Origin: Acetobacteraceae bacterium
GTDB lineage: Bacteria; Pseudomonadota; Alphaproteobacteria; Acetobacterales; Acetobacteraceae
NCBI GenBank assembly: GCA_003164135.1
Contig: PLSD01000053.1
Coordinates: 1-64,000 of the forward strand
Length of the DNA: 64,000 nt
Reading direction: 5' to 3'
In this document: one piece after another, positions 40,960-51,409 of the stretch
Layout: each line of letters opens with the position of its first letter
Numbering within the stretch: the stretch's first letter is position 1
The notes under the pieces: model-generated
Seen by the model: only the letters and a program-made list of their open reading frames with translations
What the model was told of the DNA's origin: nothing
The model's database searches: none
Made by a program: the position numbers and the translations under genes

Positions 40960-42075
40960 CTAATTATGGCGCGACAGATAGGCGATGGACACGAACGGAT
41001 TCAGCACGCCCGAGATGGTCTGCAGCGAGGGCAGCAGATCTGTGAGCACCTGATTCCAGGTGCCGACGCCGTTGGGCGGTACGAACACGATGTCACCAGG
41101 CTGCAGTGCGAAAGGTACGGCCTCGCCCCGCAGGATTTTCGCGGCATCGACGATCATGAAATCCGCGCTGGCGCCGTGCGAGCGGATCACCCGCACCTGC
41201 GAGAGTTCCGCGATGGTGTAGTTCTGCAGGTCGAGATCAGCGACGCTGAGTGCCTGCAGCAGCGAAAGTGCGCCGGACTGGAACGGCACCGCGCCGGGCT
41301 TGCCGACGGCGCCGAACACGAACGCATCCTCGGCGCTGGAAGCGGGAATCACCACCGTGTCGCCAGGTGCCAGCGTGATGTCCTGCGAGAGATCGCCCTC
41401 GGCCAGCAGTGCGTGGAAATCGACCGGCAGTTTTTGGGAATCCTGCACCACATAGGCTTGGTATAAATCGGCGTTGGTGAAATCAACGCTGCCGCCAAGT
41501 GACAAAGCGTCCAGCAGCGAAAGCTCATGGCCGGGATATTTGACGCCGGGTGAGCTGAACGCACCGAGCAGATAGTAGCGCAGGCTTTGCGCGGCAACGA
41601 GTTGGATGGTAACGTTGGGATTATTGACATAAGCCGCATAGGCCGTGTTGATCTTCTGTTGCGCGTCGCCGATGGCCAGGCCCCCGACATTAATGTTGCC
41701 GACCAGCGGCAGGCTTACCGTGCCGTCGCTGGTGACCATTACACCGCCCAGCCCGCCGGTGACGCCCTGCTGCGGCGCCGACAATTCCGGATGCATATAG
41801 ACGGAGACGGAAATGATGTCATCCGGCCCGAGCTGGTAGGGGGCCTGCGCGCCGGCATTCGGCGGTGGCATTTGCTGGCTGACGGGGAGTATTTGCTGGT
41901 CCGCCGAAACGACTGCCGAACTGGCCAATGCTGAGGCGCTGACGCTGTGCGGTGCCAGCGGTGCGCCGTCACACGCCGAGAGCACGGCGCAGGCAAGAAG
42001 AACAATCAGGACGTGCAACAAAAGGCGCTGCGCGACAGAAAGGTAATTGAGTGTGCCGGATGTCTCAAAATTCAT
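40960..42075 (-). CDS. Polysaccharide export outer-membrane protein (Wza-like)
   Basis: YQLGPDDIISVSVYMHPELS; SLPLVGNINVGGL; start at MNFETSG. Confidence 0.9.
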   Translation of the reverse strand: MNFETSGTLNYLSVAQRLLLHVLIVLLACAVLSACDGAPLAPHSVSASALASSAVVSADQQILPVSQQMPPPNAGAQAPYQLGPDDIISVSVYMHPELSAPQQGVTGGLGGVMVTSDGTVSLPLVGNINVGGLAIGDAQQKINTAYAAYVNNPNVTIQLVAAQSLRYYLLGAFSSPGVKYPGHELSLLDALSLGGSVDFTNADLYQAYVVQDSQKLPVDFHALLAEGDLSQDITLAPGDTVVIPASSAEDAFVFGAVGKPGAVPFQSGALSLLQALSVADLDLQNYTIAELSQVRVIRSHGASADFMIVDAAKILRGEAVPFALQPGDIVFVPPNGVGTWNQVLTDLLPSLQTISGVLNPFVSIAYLSRHN

Positions 42076-42323
42076 ACTGATACCGCCGCTTTTCCGTATG
42101 TTACGGGAGAGCATCGCATAGTCCGTTGCGGCAATAAAGAAAAAAATCGTACCGAAGTATAAACATTTAATGATTTCTGCGGGAAGCGAGTCATGAATTT
42201 TATTGAAGTGCCAGCTTAATCTTGTTAAGCCTGCCCTACGCGTGCAGCTGCTGGGCGGCTCATGTTACATCTCTATTTTGGCAATGTTACCTGCCTGTTG
42301 GGTGAAGCGGTGGATAAGCCATT

Positions 42324-43754
42324 ATGACCGCGTTCGGACTCTGTTTTCTGCCGTTCTGCCTGTATTTTTGGCGCCAGCCCGTGCGTCTGCTGGAGCTGGT
42401 GATGGTGGGCGCGGTGTTCGCGGCAGCCGCAGTGGTGGTAATGGGCGGCTATGGCGTGATGCCGCCGCTCGTGCCGGCGGCCTTGTTCCTCAACCTGATC
42501 CTGCTCCAACTCTGTTTGGGCGTGCGTTATCCGGCGGAGCGTACCGTGCTGGCGGTGATGGCGCCGTTCATCGCCGTGGTGGCCGGCGCCATCATCAGCT
42601 CCTTCCTCATGCCGCGTCTGTTCGAGGGCGAGATCCTCGTCTGGCCGCAAAAAATGTCGGGCTTGCCGGCGCTCACGCCGCTGGCACCGAATTCCGGGAA
42701 TTATACGCAGGACATGTACTTGCTCGTCAACGCCTCACTGGCGGTAGCGGCGTCCTTCTATCTCACGCGTGATGGCTTCGCGCCGCGACGGCTGCTGGAT
42801 GTATATTTTTTCAGCGGCCTGCTGGTGGTGTTCATCGCCGTCTGGCAATTCGCGAGCAATACACTACATGTCTGGTATCCAACCGACTTCTTCCTCTCCA
42901 ATCCAGGCTGGGCGCTGCTTTCCAACGAAAGCTTGGGGTCGCTCACGCGCCTCAACGGCCCGTTCAGCGAACCGTCGGCGCTGGCTGGTTATCTGTGCGG
43001 CTCCGTAGCCGCGGCTGCTTGGGTGATTTTCAATGGCGACAAGGCACTCCTGCCTCGTTTCACGCTGGTGCTTGGTCTTGGCATCATCCTGCTCTGCACC
43101 GCCGCTACCGGCTACCTGACTCTGGCCATCTTGTGCGGGCTGCTGCTGCTGCGCACCTTCTTCGCCGCCAGCCCGGCAACGCGCAGGCGTGTGCTGAGCG
43201 GCACCGTTATCGCCGGCGCGCTCGCGGCACTCGCGATCGCAACGGTTCCGCTGGCAGCACCAGGCGTGGCGAATGAGGCGCAGACCATCTTCACCTCCAC
43301 GGTGAACAAGCAGCAATCCGACTCCTATGCCGACCGCACCATGGCTGACCGCGACGCGCTGCGTGCCATGGTGGCCAGTGACGGGCTGGGGGTGGGCTGG
43401 GGTAGCGACCGCTCCTCCAGCCTGGGGCCGGGGCTGTGCGCGGCCATCGGCGTCTGGGGTATTCTCGGTCTGCTTTGGTTTTCTGTTGGTATTTTCAGGC
43501 ATGTTGCCATCGCCCACCGGCTGGCAGATGACGGCAGCCGGGCCGTGATGCACGGGTGCAGCGCCGGGCTGCTGGGCACGCTGACCGCAACGATGCTCTC
43601 GGGCCCCACTTTGACCTCGCCGGATTTTTATCTGCTATTGGCTTTGCTGGTTGCCACCGCGGCGCGGGTGCGCCAGCAGGCGCGGGCGGTACCGCGGCCG
43701 GCGGAGCAAACGCCGCGCGCGCGATTCGGTATCGCCACGACGATGAAAGGGTGA
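42324..43754 (+). CDS. O-antigen ligase/polymerase-like membrane protein (Wzy candidate)
   Basis: 476 aa multi-TM; LLSNESLGSLTRLNGPFSEPSALAGYLCG; EPS context. Confidence 0.7.
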   Translation: MTAFGLCFLPFCLYFWRQPVRLLELVMVGAVFAAAAVVVMGGYGVMPPLVPAALFLNLILLQLCLGVRYPAERTVLAVMAPFIAVVAGAIISSFLMPRLFEGEILVWPQKMSGLPALTPLAPNSGNYTQDMYLLVNASLAVAASFYLTRDGFAPRRLLDVYFFSGLLVVFIAVWQFASNTLHVWYPTDFFLSNPGWALLSNESLGSLTRLNGPFSEPSALAGYLCGSVAAAAWVIFNGDKALLPRFTLVLGLGIILLCTAATGYLTLAILCGLLLLRTFFAASPATRRRVLSGTVIAGALAALAIATVPLAAPGVANEAQTIFTSTVNKQQSDSYADRTMADRDALRAMVASDGLGVGWGSDRSSSLGPGLCAAIGVWGILGLLWFSVGIFRHVAIAHRLADDGSRAVMHGCSAGLLGTLTATMLSGPTLTSPDFYLLLALLVATAARVRQQARAVPRPAEQTPRARFGIATTMKG

Positions 43755-43758
43755 AGCT

Positions 43759-44823
43759 GTGCAGCCACTCTACGTCAATGGCAGATTCGTCACGCAAGGC
43801 CTCTCCGGCGTGCAGCGCTTTGCCACCGAGATCAGTCGCGCGCTGCTGGCGCTTGAAGGCGCCGGCGCGCGGCTGCTGGTGCCGGCGGGGGGGGCGCAGC
43901 TCTGGCCCGGTGCTCGGGAGACGGGGCGGCTGCACGGCCAGGCTTGGGAGCAATGCGAGCTGCCATGCCAGGCGCGCGACGGCATCCTGGTCAATCTCGG
44001 CAACACCGCACCGCTGCTGGCGCGCCGCCAACTGCTCGTCATCCACGATGCTGGCGTGTACAGCACGCCCGAGGCCTATTCCTGGAAATTCCGGACCTGG
44101 TACAAAACCATGCAGGTGGCGCTTATCCGCTGCGGCATGCCCGTCGTCACCGTTTCGGAATTTTCCCGAGCGGAAATCATGCGGCACCTGCCGGTGCGGG
44201 CGGGGCAGGTCAGCGTGATGCCCGAGGGCGCCGACCATGTCCAGCGCATCGTGCCGGACGCCGCCACGCTGCACCAGTTCGGGTTGGTACGTGGCCGTTA
44301 CGTGCTTGCGGTCGGCAACCTCGCCGCGCACAAGAATCTTCCAGCACTGGCGCTGCTTGCCGAACGGTTGCGCGCGCAGGGGATGCGGCTGGTGGTAGCC
44401 GGCAATGTGCTGGGCCGTGCCTTCAGCGCCGCCGGCGGGCAGCATCTGCCGGCAGCGGCGCATTATATCGGCCGTGTTACGGATTCGCAGCTCAAGGCGC
44501 TTTACGAGGCCGCTTGCTGTTTCGTGTTCCCCTCGCGCTACGAAGGATTCGGCCTGCCAGCAGTGGAGGCGATGGCGAGCGGTTGCCCGGTGGTTGCCGC
44601 CAGCATCCCGGCGCTGCACGAAACCTGCGGCGAGGCTGCCTTGTATTGCGATCCCGCCTCGCCGGACGATATCGCCGCGCAGGTTCTGCGGGTGTGTAAC
44701 GATCCTGCCCTGCAGTCACGCCTCCGTGCAGCCGGAGACCGCCAAGCGGCCGGCATGACTTGGCTGCGCGCAGCGCTGGTGCTGCGGGACATCATTTCAT
44801 CGCGTTACGGAGGTACGGCATGA
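43759..44823 (+). CDS. Glycosyltransferase family 4
   Basis: YVLAVGNLAAHKNLPAL; FVFPSRYEGFGLPAVEAMASGCPVVAA. Confidence 0.93.
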   Translation: MQPLYVNGRFVTQGLSGVQRFATEISRALLALEGAGARLLVPAGGAQLWPGARETGRLHGQAWEQCELPCQARDGILVNLGNTAPLLARRQLLVIHDAGVYSTPEAYSWKFRTWYKTMQVALIRCGMPVVTVSEFSRAEIMRHLPVRAGQVSVMPEGADHVQRIVPDAATLHQFGLVRGRYVLAVGNLAAHKNLPALALLAERLRAQGMRLVVAGNVLGRAFSAAGGQHLPAAAHYIGRVTDSQLKALYEAACCFVFPSRYEGFGLPAVEAMASGCPVVAASIPALHETCGEAALYCDPASPDDIAAQVLRVCNDPALQSRLRAAGDRQAAGMTWLRAALVLRDIISSRYGGTA

Positions 44824-46016
44824 AAGTCGCGCTCGTGCATGAATGGCTGGAACATTATGCCGGCTCCGAGCGCGTGCTGGCGCAGATTCTGCGCTGCTTT
44901 CCGCAGGCGGATATCTTCGCCGTGGTGGATTTCCTGCCGGACTCCGAGCGCGGCTTCCTGGAGGGCCGCGCGGTGCAGACCAGCTTCATCCAGAGACTCC
45001 CGTTCGCGCGGAGACATTTTCGGAATTATCTGCAACTGATGCCGTTGGCCATCGAGCAGTTCGACCTCACGGGCTATGATCTTGTGATTTCCAGCAATCA
45101 TGCGGTGGCCAAGGGCGTACTGACCGGACCGAAACAGGTGCATGTCAGCTACGTGCACTCACCGATGCGCTACGCCTGGGATCTGCAGGCGCAATATCTG
45201 CGCGAGAGCGGGCTGGAGCGCGGGCCGAAAAGCCTGTATGTGCGCTGGCTGCTGCATAAGTTGCGCCTGTGGGACGCGAATTCCGCTAATGGCGTCGATC
45301 AGTTCATTGCCAATTCCAGCTATATCGCGCGACGCATCCGCAAAACCTACCGGCGCGAGGCGCTCGTGGTTCCCCCTCCGGTGGCGGTGGAGGATTTTAC
45401 GCCGGGGCAGGGCAGACGCGAGGGATTCCTCGTCGTTTCTCGCTTTGTTCCGTACAAACGCGTGGAGCTGATCGCGCAGGCGTTTCGCGAGATGCCAGAG
45501 CATCAGCTCACCATTGTGGGTGCCGGCACCAACGCGCCGCTTGTCGCCAAGGCGGTGGAGGGGGCGCCCAACATCACGCTGCGTCCACCGGTACCGCACG
45601 CAGAGCTTGTGTCGTTGATGCGTTCCACCCGTGCCATGATTTTCGCCGCCGAGGAGGATTTCGGGATTACTATGGTCGAGGCGCAGGCCTGCGGTACGCC
45701 AGTGATCGCCTTTGGCGAAGGTGGCGCACGCGATATTTTCAGCGCCTCGACAGCAACGTCGCCGACCGGAATCCTGTTCGATGAACAGAGCGTGCCGTCG
45801 ATCATCGGCGCGCTGTATCGCTTCGTGGCACAGGAACCGCACCTCACCGCCCCGCTCTGCCGCGCCAACGCGCTACGCTTCTCGGAAGATGCCTTTCGCG
45901 AACGTTTCATGGCCGCCGTCATGGCCGCGGCGGAGGCCAGCCGGCCGCGTGCAGGGATGTATCATGCAACCCCCGGTGCTGATGCGGATATGGAATATGC
46001 CGCAGTAGGCGAGTGA
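44820..46016 (+). CDS. Glycosyltransferase family 4
   Basis: MKVALVHEWLEHYAGSERVL; FAAEEDFGITMVEAQACGTPVIAFGEGG. Confidence 0.93.
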   Translation: MKVALVHEWLEHYAGSERVLAQILRCFPQADIFAVVDFLPDSERGFLEGRAVQTSFIQRLPFARRHFRNYLQLMPLAIEQFDLTGYDLVISSNHAVAKGVLTGPKQVHVSYVHSPMRYAWDLQAQYLRESGLERGPKSLYVRWLLHKLRLWDANSANGVDQFIANSSYIARRIRKTYRREALVVPPPVAVEDFTPGQGRREGFLVVSRFVPYKRVELIAQAFREMPEHQLTIVGAGTNAPLVAKAVEGAPNITLRPPVPHAELVSLMRSTRAMIFAAEEDFGITMVEAQACGTPVIAFGEGGARDIFSASTATSPTGILFDEQSVPSIIGALYRFVAQEPHLTAPLCRANALRFSEDAFRERFMAAVMAAAEASRPRAGMYHATPGADADMEYAAVGE

Positions 46017-46148
46017 AGAATTCCATTTTATTTAGTGCAATGTTTCGACAAATACGTTAATACTGCTGGAGAGAAACGGGATTGTCTGGCCGCGTGGAAG
46101 CTGCTGCCGGCGAGCCCGGAGGGATTTGGTTGTTGATCTTCTGAAGTC

Positions 46149-46331
46149 GTGGAGTACACCATGCCCGCCGATTCATTGAAGTCCGAAGCCGAGCTTCGCG
46201 CCGGCGTCATCGACCGGCTCATCGCTGCCTCGCTACGCGAGGGCGGACCAGCGCGGGAAGCCATGCTGGAGAACTGGCGCCGCCTCGGCACACCGCCCCA
46301 TTTCCGTTCCGACGCGGCAGGAAAAGCCTGA
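46149..46331 (+). CDS. Small hypothetical protein
   Basis: 60-aa ORF in a non-coding gap; no family recognised. Confidence 0.3.
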   Translation: MEYTMPADSLKSEAELRAGVIDRLIAASLREGGPAREAMLENWRRLGTPPHFRSDAAGKA

Positions 46332-46338
46332 ACCGATT

Positions 46339-47133
46339 TTACGCCGGCGCGGCGGCAGGATCGGCTGTGGCACGCACCTTGGCGCGACCGGTGAGCTTGC
46401 GCAGCCAGCTGTCGGCATGCGGGTCACCAAAATGGAACAAGGCGGTCGCGCGGATTACCTTTGGGTCGCATGGCTCGTTGGCATGCAGCGAGCGGTATCC
46501 CCAGAACAGATAGAGATTGCCCGGAACAATCCGCACTTTAGTGAAACCCCCTTGGAGAGATTTGGCTTGGCAGCGGAAATGTTTTTGCGCGAATTGGTTG
46601 TCAACCAGCATCTTGTCAATGAGATTGGCGAGATAAGTGGTGCGCACGCGGCGGTGATTTGGTTTCATCACGAGATCACCAGTCAACCCTTCTTGCGGGA
46701 TGATAATGGGCAGCAGTGCAGTGACGACATAGGAATCGTAATGAAAGAAATAGGCCTGCCGGAGTCCGGAGGTGCCACTCAGGCAGCGCAGCACTTGGTA
46801 CATGGATTGTGAGGGTGCGGCGTGGCCGCGTCCATTTTCATAGACACGGTGCATGAAATTCAAAAAGCCGGGCGCAGCCCCGATGCGCTCAAGCAGCGTA
46901 TCGGCAATCTCCGCTTTGCCGGTGAGCACGGCATATTCGCCGCCATTGCCATCGACGATTTCAACCACTATCTGGCGAAGCTGGGCGAGCGTGGTATCGT
47001 CGATATACGATGGAATCACCGCGACGCCCGTGTGCTCGATCTCCTGAGTGAGCCGTGCCACGTCGTTGTCAGAAATATCCGGTATTTTCAGAACTTGGTC
47101 TACTTCAGTGACGGCACTGGAAATTTCGTTCAT
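46339..47133 (-). CDS. Fe(II)/2-oxoglutarate-dependent oxygenase-like protein
   Basis: FFHYDSYVVTALLPII (HxD) and YRSLHANEPCDPKVIRAT (distal His/Arg); start at MNEISSAVTEVDQ. Confidence 0.6.
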   Translation of the reverse strand: MNEISSAVTEVDQVLKIPDISDNDVARLTQEIEHTGVAVIPSYIDDTTLAQLRQIVVEIVDGNGGEYAVLTGKAEIADTLLERIGAAPGFLNFMHRVYENGRGHAAPSQSMYQVLRCLSGTSGLRQAYFFHYDSYVVTALLPIIIPQEGLTGDLVMKPNHRRVRTTYLANLIDKMLVDNQFAQKHFRCQAKSLQGGFTKVRIVPGNLYLFWGYRSLHANEPCDPKVIRATALFHFGDPHADSWLRKLTGRAKVRATADPAAAPA

Positions 47134-47176
47134 ATGATACCACGCCGGAAGAATTTTCCGCCGCCGCCGGCATAGC

Positions 47177-47197
47177 GGGGGGGGGGGGGGGGGGGGG
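47177..47197. repeat. Poly-G homopolymer, 21 nt
   Basis: Direct count: G x 21 between CATAGC and ACGATGC. Confidence 0.95.
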
Positions 47198-47406
47198 ACG
47201 ATGCATGAGGCCACGCGTGGACGGCAAAGCCGCCATGCGGTTGTGAGAGGAGTATATTTTAGAGCGGCTTGAAGATCAATTGATATTCGCAATTACTTGC
47301 CGCTTTCTCCTTTCTGCCGCGCCGCGCTTATGGTATGGTTTTCTTGGATGAAGATCGTCCGATGATTTGCCGGCCACGTAGGCCAATTCTGGTGGCAAGG
47401 AACCCG

Positions 47407-48453
47407 ATGCGCATTCTGCACCTAGTCAATCATTGCGGAAAAGCCAATGGACATGTCAATGTTTCCGTCGACATGGCCTGCACCCAGTCGCGGAACGGCC
47501 ATGTCGTCGGCTATAGCTGCTCGAAGGGCGATTTCATCCCGCTGCTTGAACAGGCCGGCGTGAGAGTCTTCAACGTTGAGGAACCACACCGCAACGTGCG
47601 GCAGTTCTTCAAGGCACAACGCGAACTTTGGTGGGCGGTGAAAACTTTTTGTCCAGATGTCATCCATGTCCACATGGCAGCGCAAAGCGTGCTTATCCAG
47701 CCTTACCGTGTGTTGGGCTACAAGGTTGTCACCACCGTGCATAACGAGTTCGACCGTTCCGTCTGGCTCATGGGGCTCGCCTCGCGGATCGTCACGGTGA
47801 GCAAGGCTGGGTACGAGGGTATGGTCCGCCGCGGGTTTAGCCGTAAAAAAATCAGGATCGTGCTCAACGGCTCAGTCGGCTCGCCGCGCCTGAAGCAGGA
47901 GTTTGCGCCGGCCGAGATCCAGCATCCGGCCATCGTCACTGTCGGCGGTATGCATCCACGCAAAGGAATCAGCGATCTTCTTGAGGCTTTCAGCATCGTC
48001 AGGGAAACCTATCCCGAGGCACATCTCTATCTACTCGGCGAGGGGCCATGCCAGGAGGAGTATGAAGCGACCGCCAAATCCCTCAATCTCGAGTACAGCG
48101 CGCATTTTCTTGGCTTTCGCGACGATCCGCGCGAATATCTCTCTGCGGCGGATATTTTCGTGCTCGCCTCTCATTCAGATCCCGGTCCGCTGGTGATTGC
48201 GGAGGCGCGCAATGCCGGTTGCGCTATTGTTGCAACGAATGTCGATGGCATCCCGGAGATGCTTGATCACGGTGCGGCGGGCCTGCTGGTGCCGCCCAGA
48301 GACCCCATGACCCTCGCCGCCGCCATCGAGGGGCTGCTGGCAGACCGTGCCAAGCTGAAGAAATATTCAGATATGGCCCGTAGGAATGTCGAGCGCTTCA
48401 CTATCTCCCGGGTCTGCCAGGAAATGGACGAGGTGTATCGAGAACTCGTCTGA
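47407..48453 (+). CDS. Glycosyltransferase family 4
   Basis: MRILHLVNHCGKANGHVNVSVDMA; IVTVGGMHPRKGISDLLEAF; FVLASHSDPGPLVIAEARNAG. Confidence 0.9.
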   Translation: MRILHLVNHCGKANGHVNVSVDMACTQSRNGHVVGYSCSKGDFIPLLEQAGVRVFNVEEPHRNVRQFFKAQRELWWAVKTFCPDVIHVHMAAQSVLIQPYRVLGYKVVTTVHNEFDRSVWLMGLASRIVTVSKAGYEGMVRRGFSRKKIRIVLNGSVGSPRLKQEFAPAEIQHPAIVTVGGMHPRKGISDLLEAFSIVRETYPEAHLYLLGEGPCQEEYEATAKSLNLEYSAHFLGFRDDPREYLSAADIFVLASHSDPGPLVIAEARNAGCAIVATNVDGIPEMLDHGAAGLLVPPRDPMTLAAAIEGLLADRAKLKKYSDMARRNVERFTISRVCQEMDEVYRELV

Positions 48454-49401
48454 CTACAGCGCTAGCACACGCTCCGGGTTGCACCGCAGGCGCAGAATGT
48501 CGAGGATGGCGAGCCAGTTTCCCTTGCAGCGGCCAGCGCGGTCGATGAACGGTTCCGGGTAGATGAGCCTGGCATGGTTTGCCAGAAAATTCTTGGCCAT
48601 CAGGCGCAATGCCTTCGCGGGGCGCATCGTCCGCTTGCGCACCAGATAGATGGGATTGACCATCTGCGAATAGCCGAGCGCGATGCCGCGCGTGCGCCCC
48701 TTGTTGACGCCGCGATGGATGCCGGCGAAGGCAGTCGTTTTCACCGTGCGGCCAAGTTTCATCATTTGTCCTGTGAAATCCACATCCTCCTGCCAGCCGT
48801 AGAGCGGCAGGGTCTCGTCGAAGCGCAGGCTTCCGACCGCTTGGCTGCGGAACGCCATATTGCAGCCATAGAGTTCGCTGGTCGGCACGATCTCCGGCGG
48901 TAATCTAGCTGCACTCTCATGCGCACGCACCGCCGTCACGGCATCGCCATAGGGAATGCCGCCCTGTTTCACGCCATCGCGCAGCACGTGGCCGGTGGTG
49001 CCAACTATGTCAGGATATTCCTGAAACAGCCTAGCGATTCCGGCGAGTACGTCATCGGCGGGCACAAAATCATCGTCGAAAAATACCACGACGTCGGAAA
49101 TCGGCAAGGCGCGTTCCAACCCGCGGTTACGTTGCCGGGTCAAGCCTTTTGGTCCCATGACGATCTCGGCATTGGCGGGGAGGTTGAGCGGCAGATCGGC
49201 TGGAATTTCAACGGAGAGGATGACGGCGGATGGCGCCAGGCTTTGGCTGGCCAGATGCGTGAGCAGCTGCCCGATCTCCTCGCTCCGGCGGATGGAGGCC
49301 ACGATCACGGCAACGCGCAGCGGTGCAACCGTGCTCACTCTGGCCGGCGCGCCGGCTAAGTGTTCAGGGCTAAAAAGCATTTTTGCCGAAGAACCCGACA
49401 A
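48454..49401 (-). CDS. Glycosyltransferase family 2
   Basis: VAVIVASIRRSEEIGQLLTHL; VVFFDDDFVPADDV; YGWQEDVDFTGQMM. Confidence 0.88.
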   Translation of the reverse strand: MSGSSAKMLFSPEHLAGAPARVSTVAPLRVAVIVASIRRSEEIGQLLTHLASQSLAPSAVILSVEIPADLPLNLPANAEIVMGPKGLTRQRNRGLERALPISDVVVFFDDDFVPADDVLAGIARLFQEYPDIVGTTGHVLRDGVKQGGIPYGDAVTAVRAHESAARLPPEIVPTSELYGCNMAFRSQAVGSLRFDETLPLYGWQEDVDFTGQMMKLGRTVKTTAFAGIHRGVNKGRTRGIALGYSQMVNPIYLVRKRTMRPAKALRLMAKNFLANHARLIYPEPFIDRAGRCKGNWLAILDILRLRCNPERVLAL

Positions 49402-50887
49402 AGGCCGTCTTTACTAGAATCTTGAGGTCGAGGATGAAGGACCAGTTGTCGATGTAATAGAGATCATGCGCCACGCGCTGCTCGATCTGCTGCAGTGTCT
49501 CAGTTGGGCCGCGCCAGCCATTCACCTGCGCCCAACCGGTGATGCCCGGCTTTACCCGGTGCCGTGCCGCATATTCCTGCACGGCGTCGAAATAAAGTTG
49601 CCCCGCCGCCGTTGCTTCCGCCATGTGCGGCCGGGGCCCGACCATGGACATGTCGCCAAGCAGCACGTTGAAGAGTTGCGGCAGCTCATCCAGGCTCAGC
49701 TTGCGCATCAACTGCCCGAACACGAAAATGCGCGGGTCGTTGCGCACGGTCAGCTTACCGGTATTGCAAGCGGTGACGTGCATGGAGCGGAACTTGAAGA
49801 CATTGAATTCGCGGTTGCGGTATCCGATGCGCGGCTGGCGGAACAGCACGGGGCCGGGGCTGGTGAGCTTGATGCCTAGCGCGCAGCCGAGCATCACCGG
49901 CCCAAATAGCAACAGTGCCAGCCCTGCCGCCAGTTTGTCGAACACCGCCTTGACCAGCCGGCCGGAACGCTCAATCGGCAGGTCGCGGATCGACATCAGA
50001 TGCACACCCGGCAGTTCGCCCAGCGGCGCGCGCCAGCCGCGCGGTGTCTCCAGTGCCAGCGGGCCCGGCAGCAGGGCAATCTTCAGCGGCTGCGGGCTGA
50101 GCCGCCGCACCAGGCCGCGCATGACCTCGTTGTTCTGCAACGGTAGCGCCACCACGACCGTGTCGATCTCGTGACGTTTATGATAGGCGAGCAGATCGTC
50201 AATATCGCCGCACACCGGCACGCCGGCAATCATGCGTGCCGGTGTGGCTTGCTCCTGCTCGTCGAACACCGCCTTCACGCGCACCCCGAGCCGGTCGGCC
50301 CGAACGCGCGCGATGAACTGCGCGGCCAGCTCGGTGGCGCCAACCACCACGACATCATGCACCAGCAGTTCCTGTTCGACCCCGTACCGGAACAGCAGCG
50401 TCAGTGAGTAGCGCGCACACAATAGCGCGAGGCCGCCAGCGGCGCACCACAGGATTGTTGCCTCCAGGTTGTTGCGTATATGAAAATGAAAATCAGAGGT
50501 TGTATTCCGGGTCGATACCGCATCGATCACCAATACCGCCGTGAGCAGGTACGCCCAGGCCTTCGCGAAGGCGCGCAGAAGCAACCGAAAATTGCCGAGG
50601 ACCTCCACGCGGTACATCTCAACATTGTACAGCAGCAGCAGCGCAATCAGGATCAGGCCGCTCTGCGTGGCGAGATCATCCTGTAAATATAAGGAGGAAA
50701 CGAAACCAAGCCGGCCCAGGGAGATGTTGAGCCCGGTAAGCACCACAAGATCCACGCCCGCGGCCAGAAAGGCGAAGACATGCGGCGAGACGGCCGGCAG
50801 ATAGCGCCCAAGCCCGCTCGCGCCGCTGGCGGTAAAGTCTGGTGGTGCATTAATGAAAAGCGTTCGTGCCGCCGAATTCTCGCTCAT
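49370..50887 (-). CDS. Undecaprenyl-phosphate sugar phosphotransferase (WcaJ/GumD type)
   Basis: KLTSPGPVLFRQPRIGYRNREFNVFKFRSM; RKLSLDELPQLFNVLLGDMSMVGPRPH; start at MSENSAAR. Confidence 0.94.
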   Translation of the reverse strand: MSENSAARTLFINAPPDFTASGASGLGRYLPAVSPHVFAFLAAGVDLVVLTGLNISLGRLGFVSSLYLQDDLATQSGLILIALLLLYNVEMYRVEVLGNFRLLLRAFAKAWAYLLTAVLVIDAVSTRNTTSDFHFHIRNNLEATILWCAAGGLALLCARYSLTLLFRYGVEQELLVHDVVVVGATELAAQFIARVRADRLGVRVKAVFDEQEQATPARMIAGVPVCGDIDDLLAYHKRHEIDTVVVALPLQNNEVMRGLVRRLSPQPLKIALLPGPLALETPRGWRAPLGELPGVHLMSIRDLPIERSGRLVKAVFDKLAAGLALLLFGPVMLGCALGIKLTSPGPVLFRQPRIGYRNREFNVFKFRSMHVTACNTGKLTVRNDPRIFVFGQLMRKLSLDELPQLFNVLLGDMSMVGPRPHMAEATAAGQLYFDAVQEYAARHRVKPGITGWAQVNGWRGPTETLQQIEQRVAHDLYYIDNWSFILDLKILVKTAFVGFFGKNAF

Positions 50888-51409
50888 GACCACACCCCAA
50901 AAGCCAAGACAGCGCCAGCCGGGCAATATAACCTTGTCGCAAAAACCTAGGTAGAGATCTGAATTATTCAGAAGTCATCAAATCAGCCAGACGTGAGTGA
51001 CTTCGCAAGTGCAGCAAAGCCGATAGAATGGCCGGGAGTCAAGCATTTTTTAAGGAATAAGAGGCGGGTGGATGGATGATTATATAACTGAACCGGATCA
51101 AACCTATGATTCTTCAATGAATAAGGTCTCAGGCTATCCAAAATTATTTAACACGGCTGAAAAATTTTTGTGTTATTTAGTAAGGCGACTTACACATTGT
51201 GAACGGATCATGGTGATGGCTTGGAGGTTTCCTTACGTAACGGTAATTCACGGCTCCGCGCAAGCTTACCGTGCGTCCGCCCGGCCCCGGTTTCACCTGG
51301 TACCGTGGTGGCTGGAATCTTCCGGCACGCCGTTTCACTCGTGCCGTGGCCAAGAGCGAATTTATCCAGGTCCGTCCGGGTCTGTTACAAATTCTGCCGA
51401 GATGGCCCG

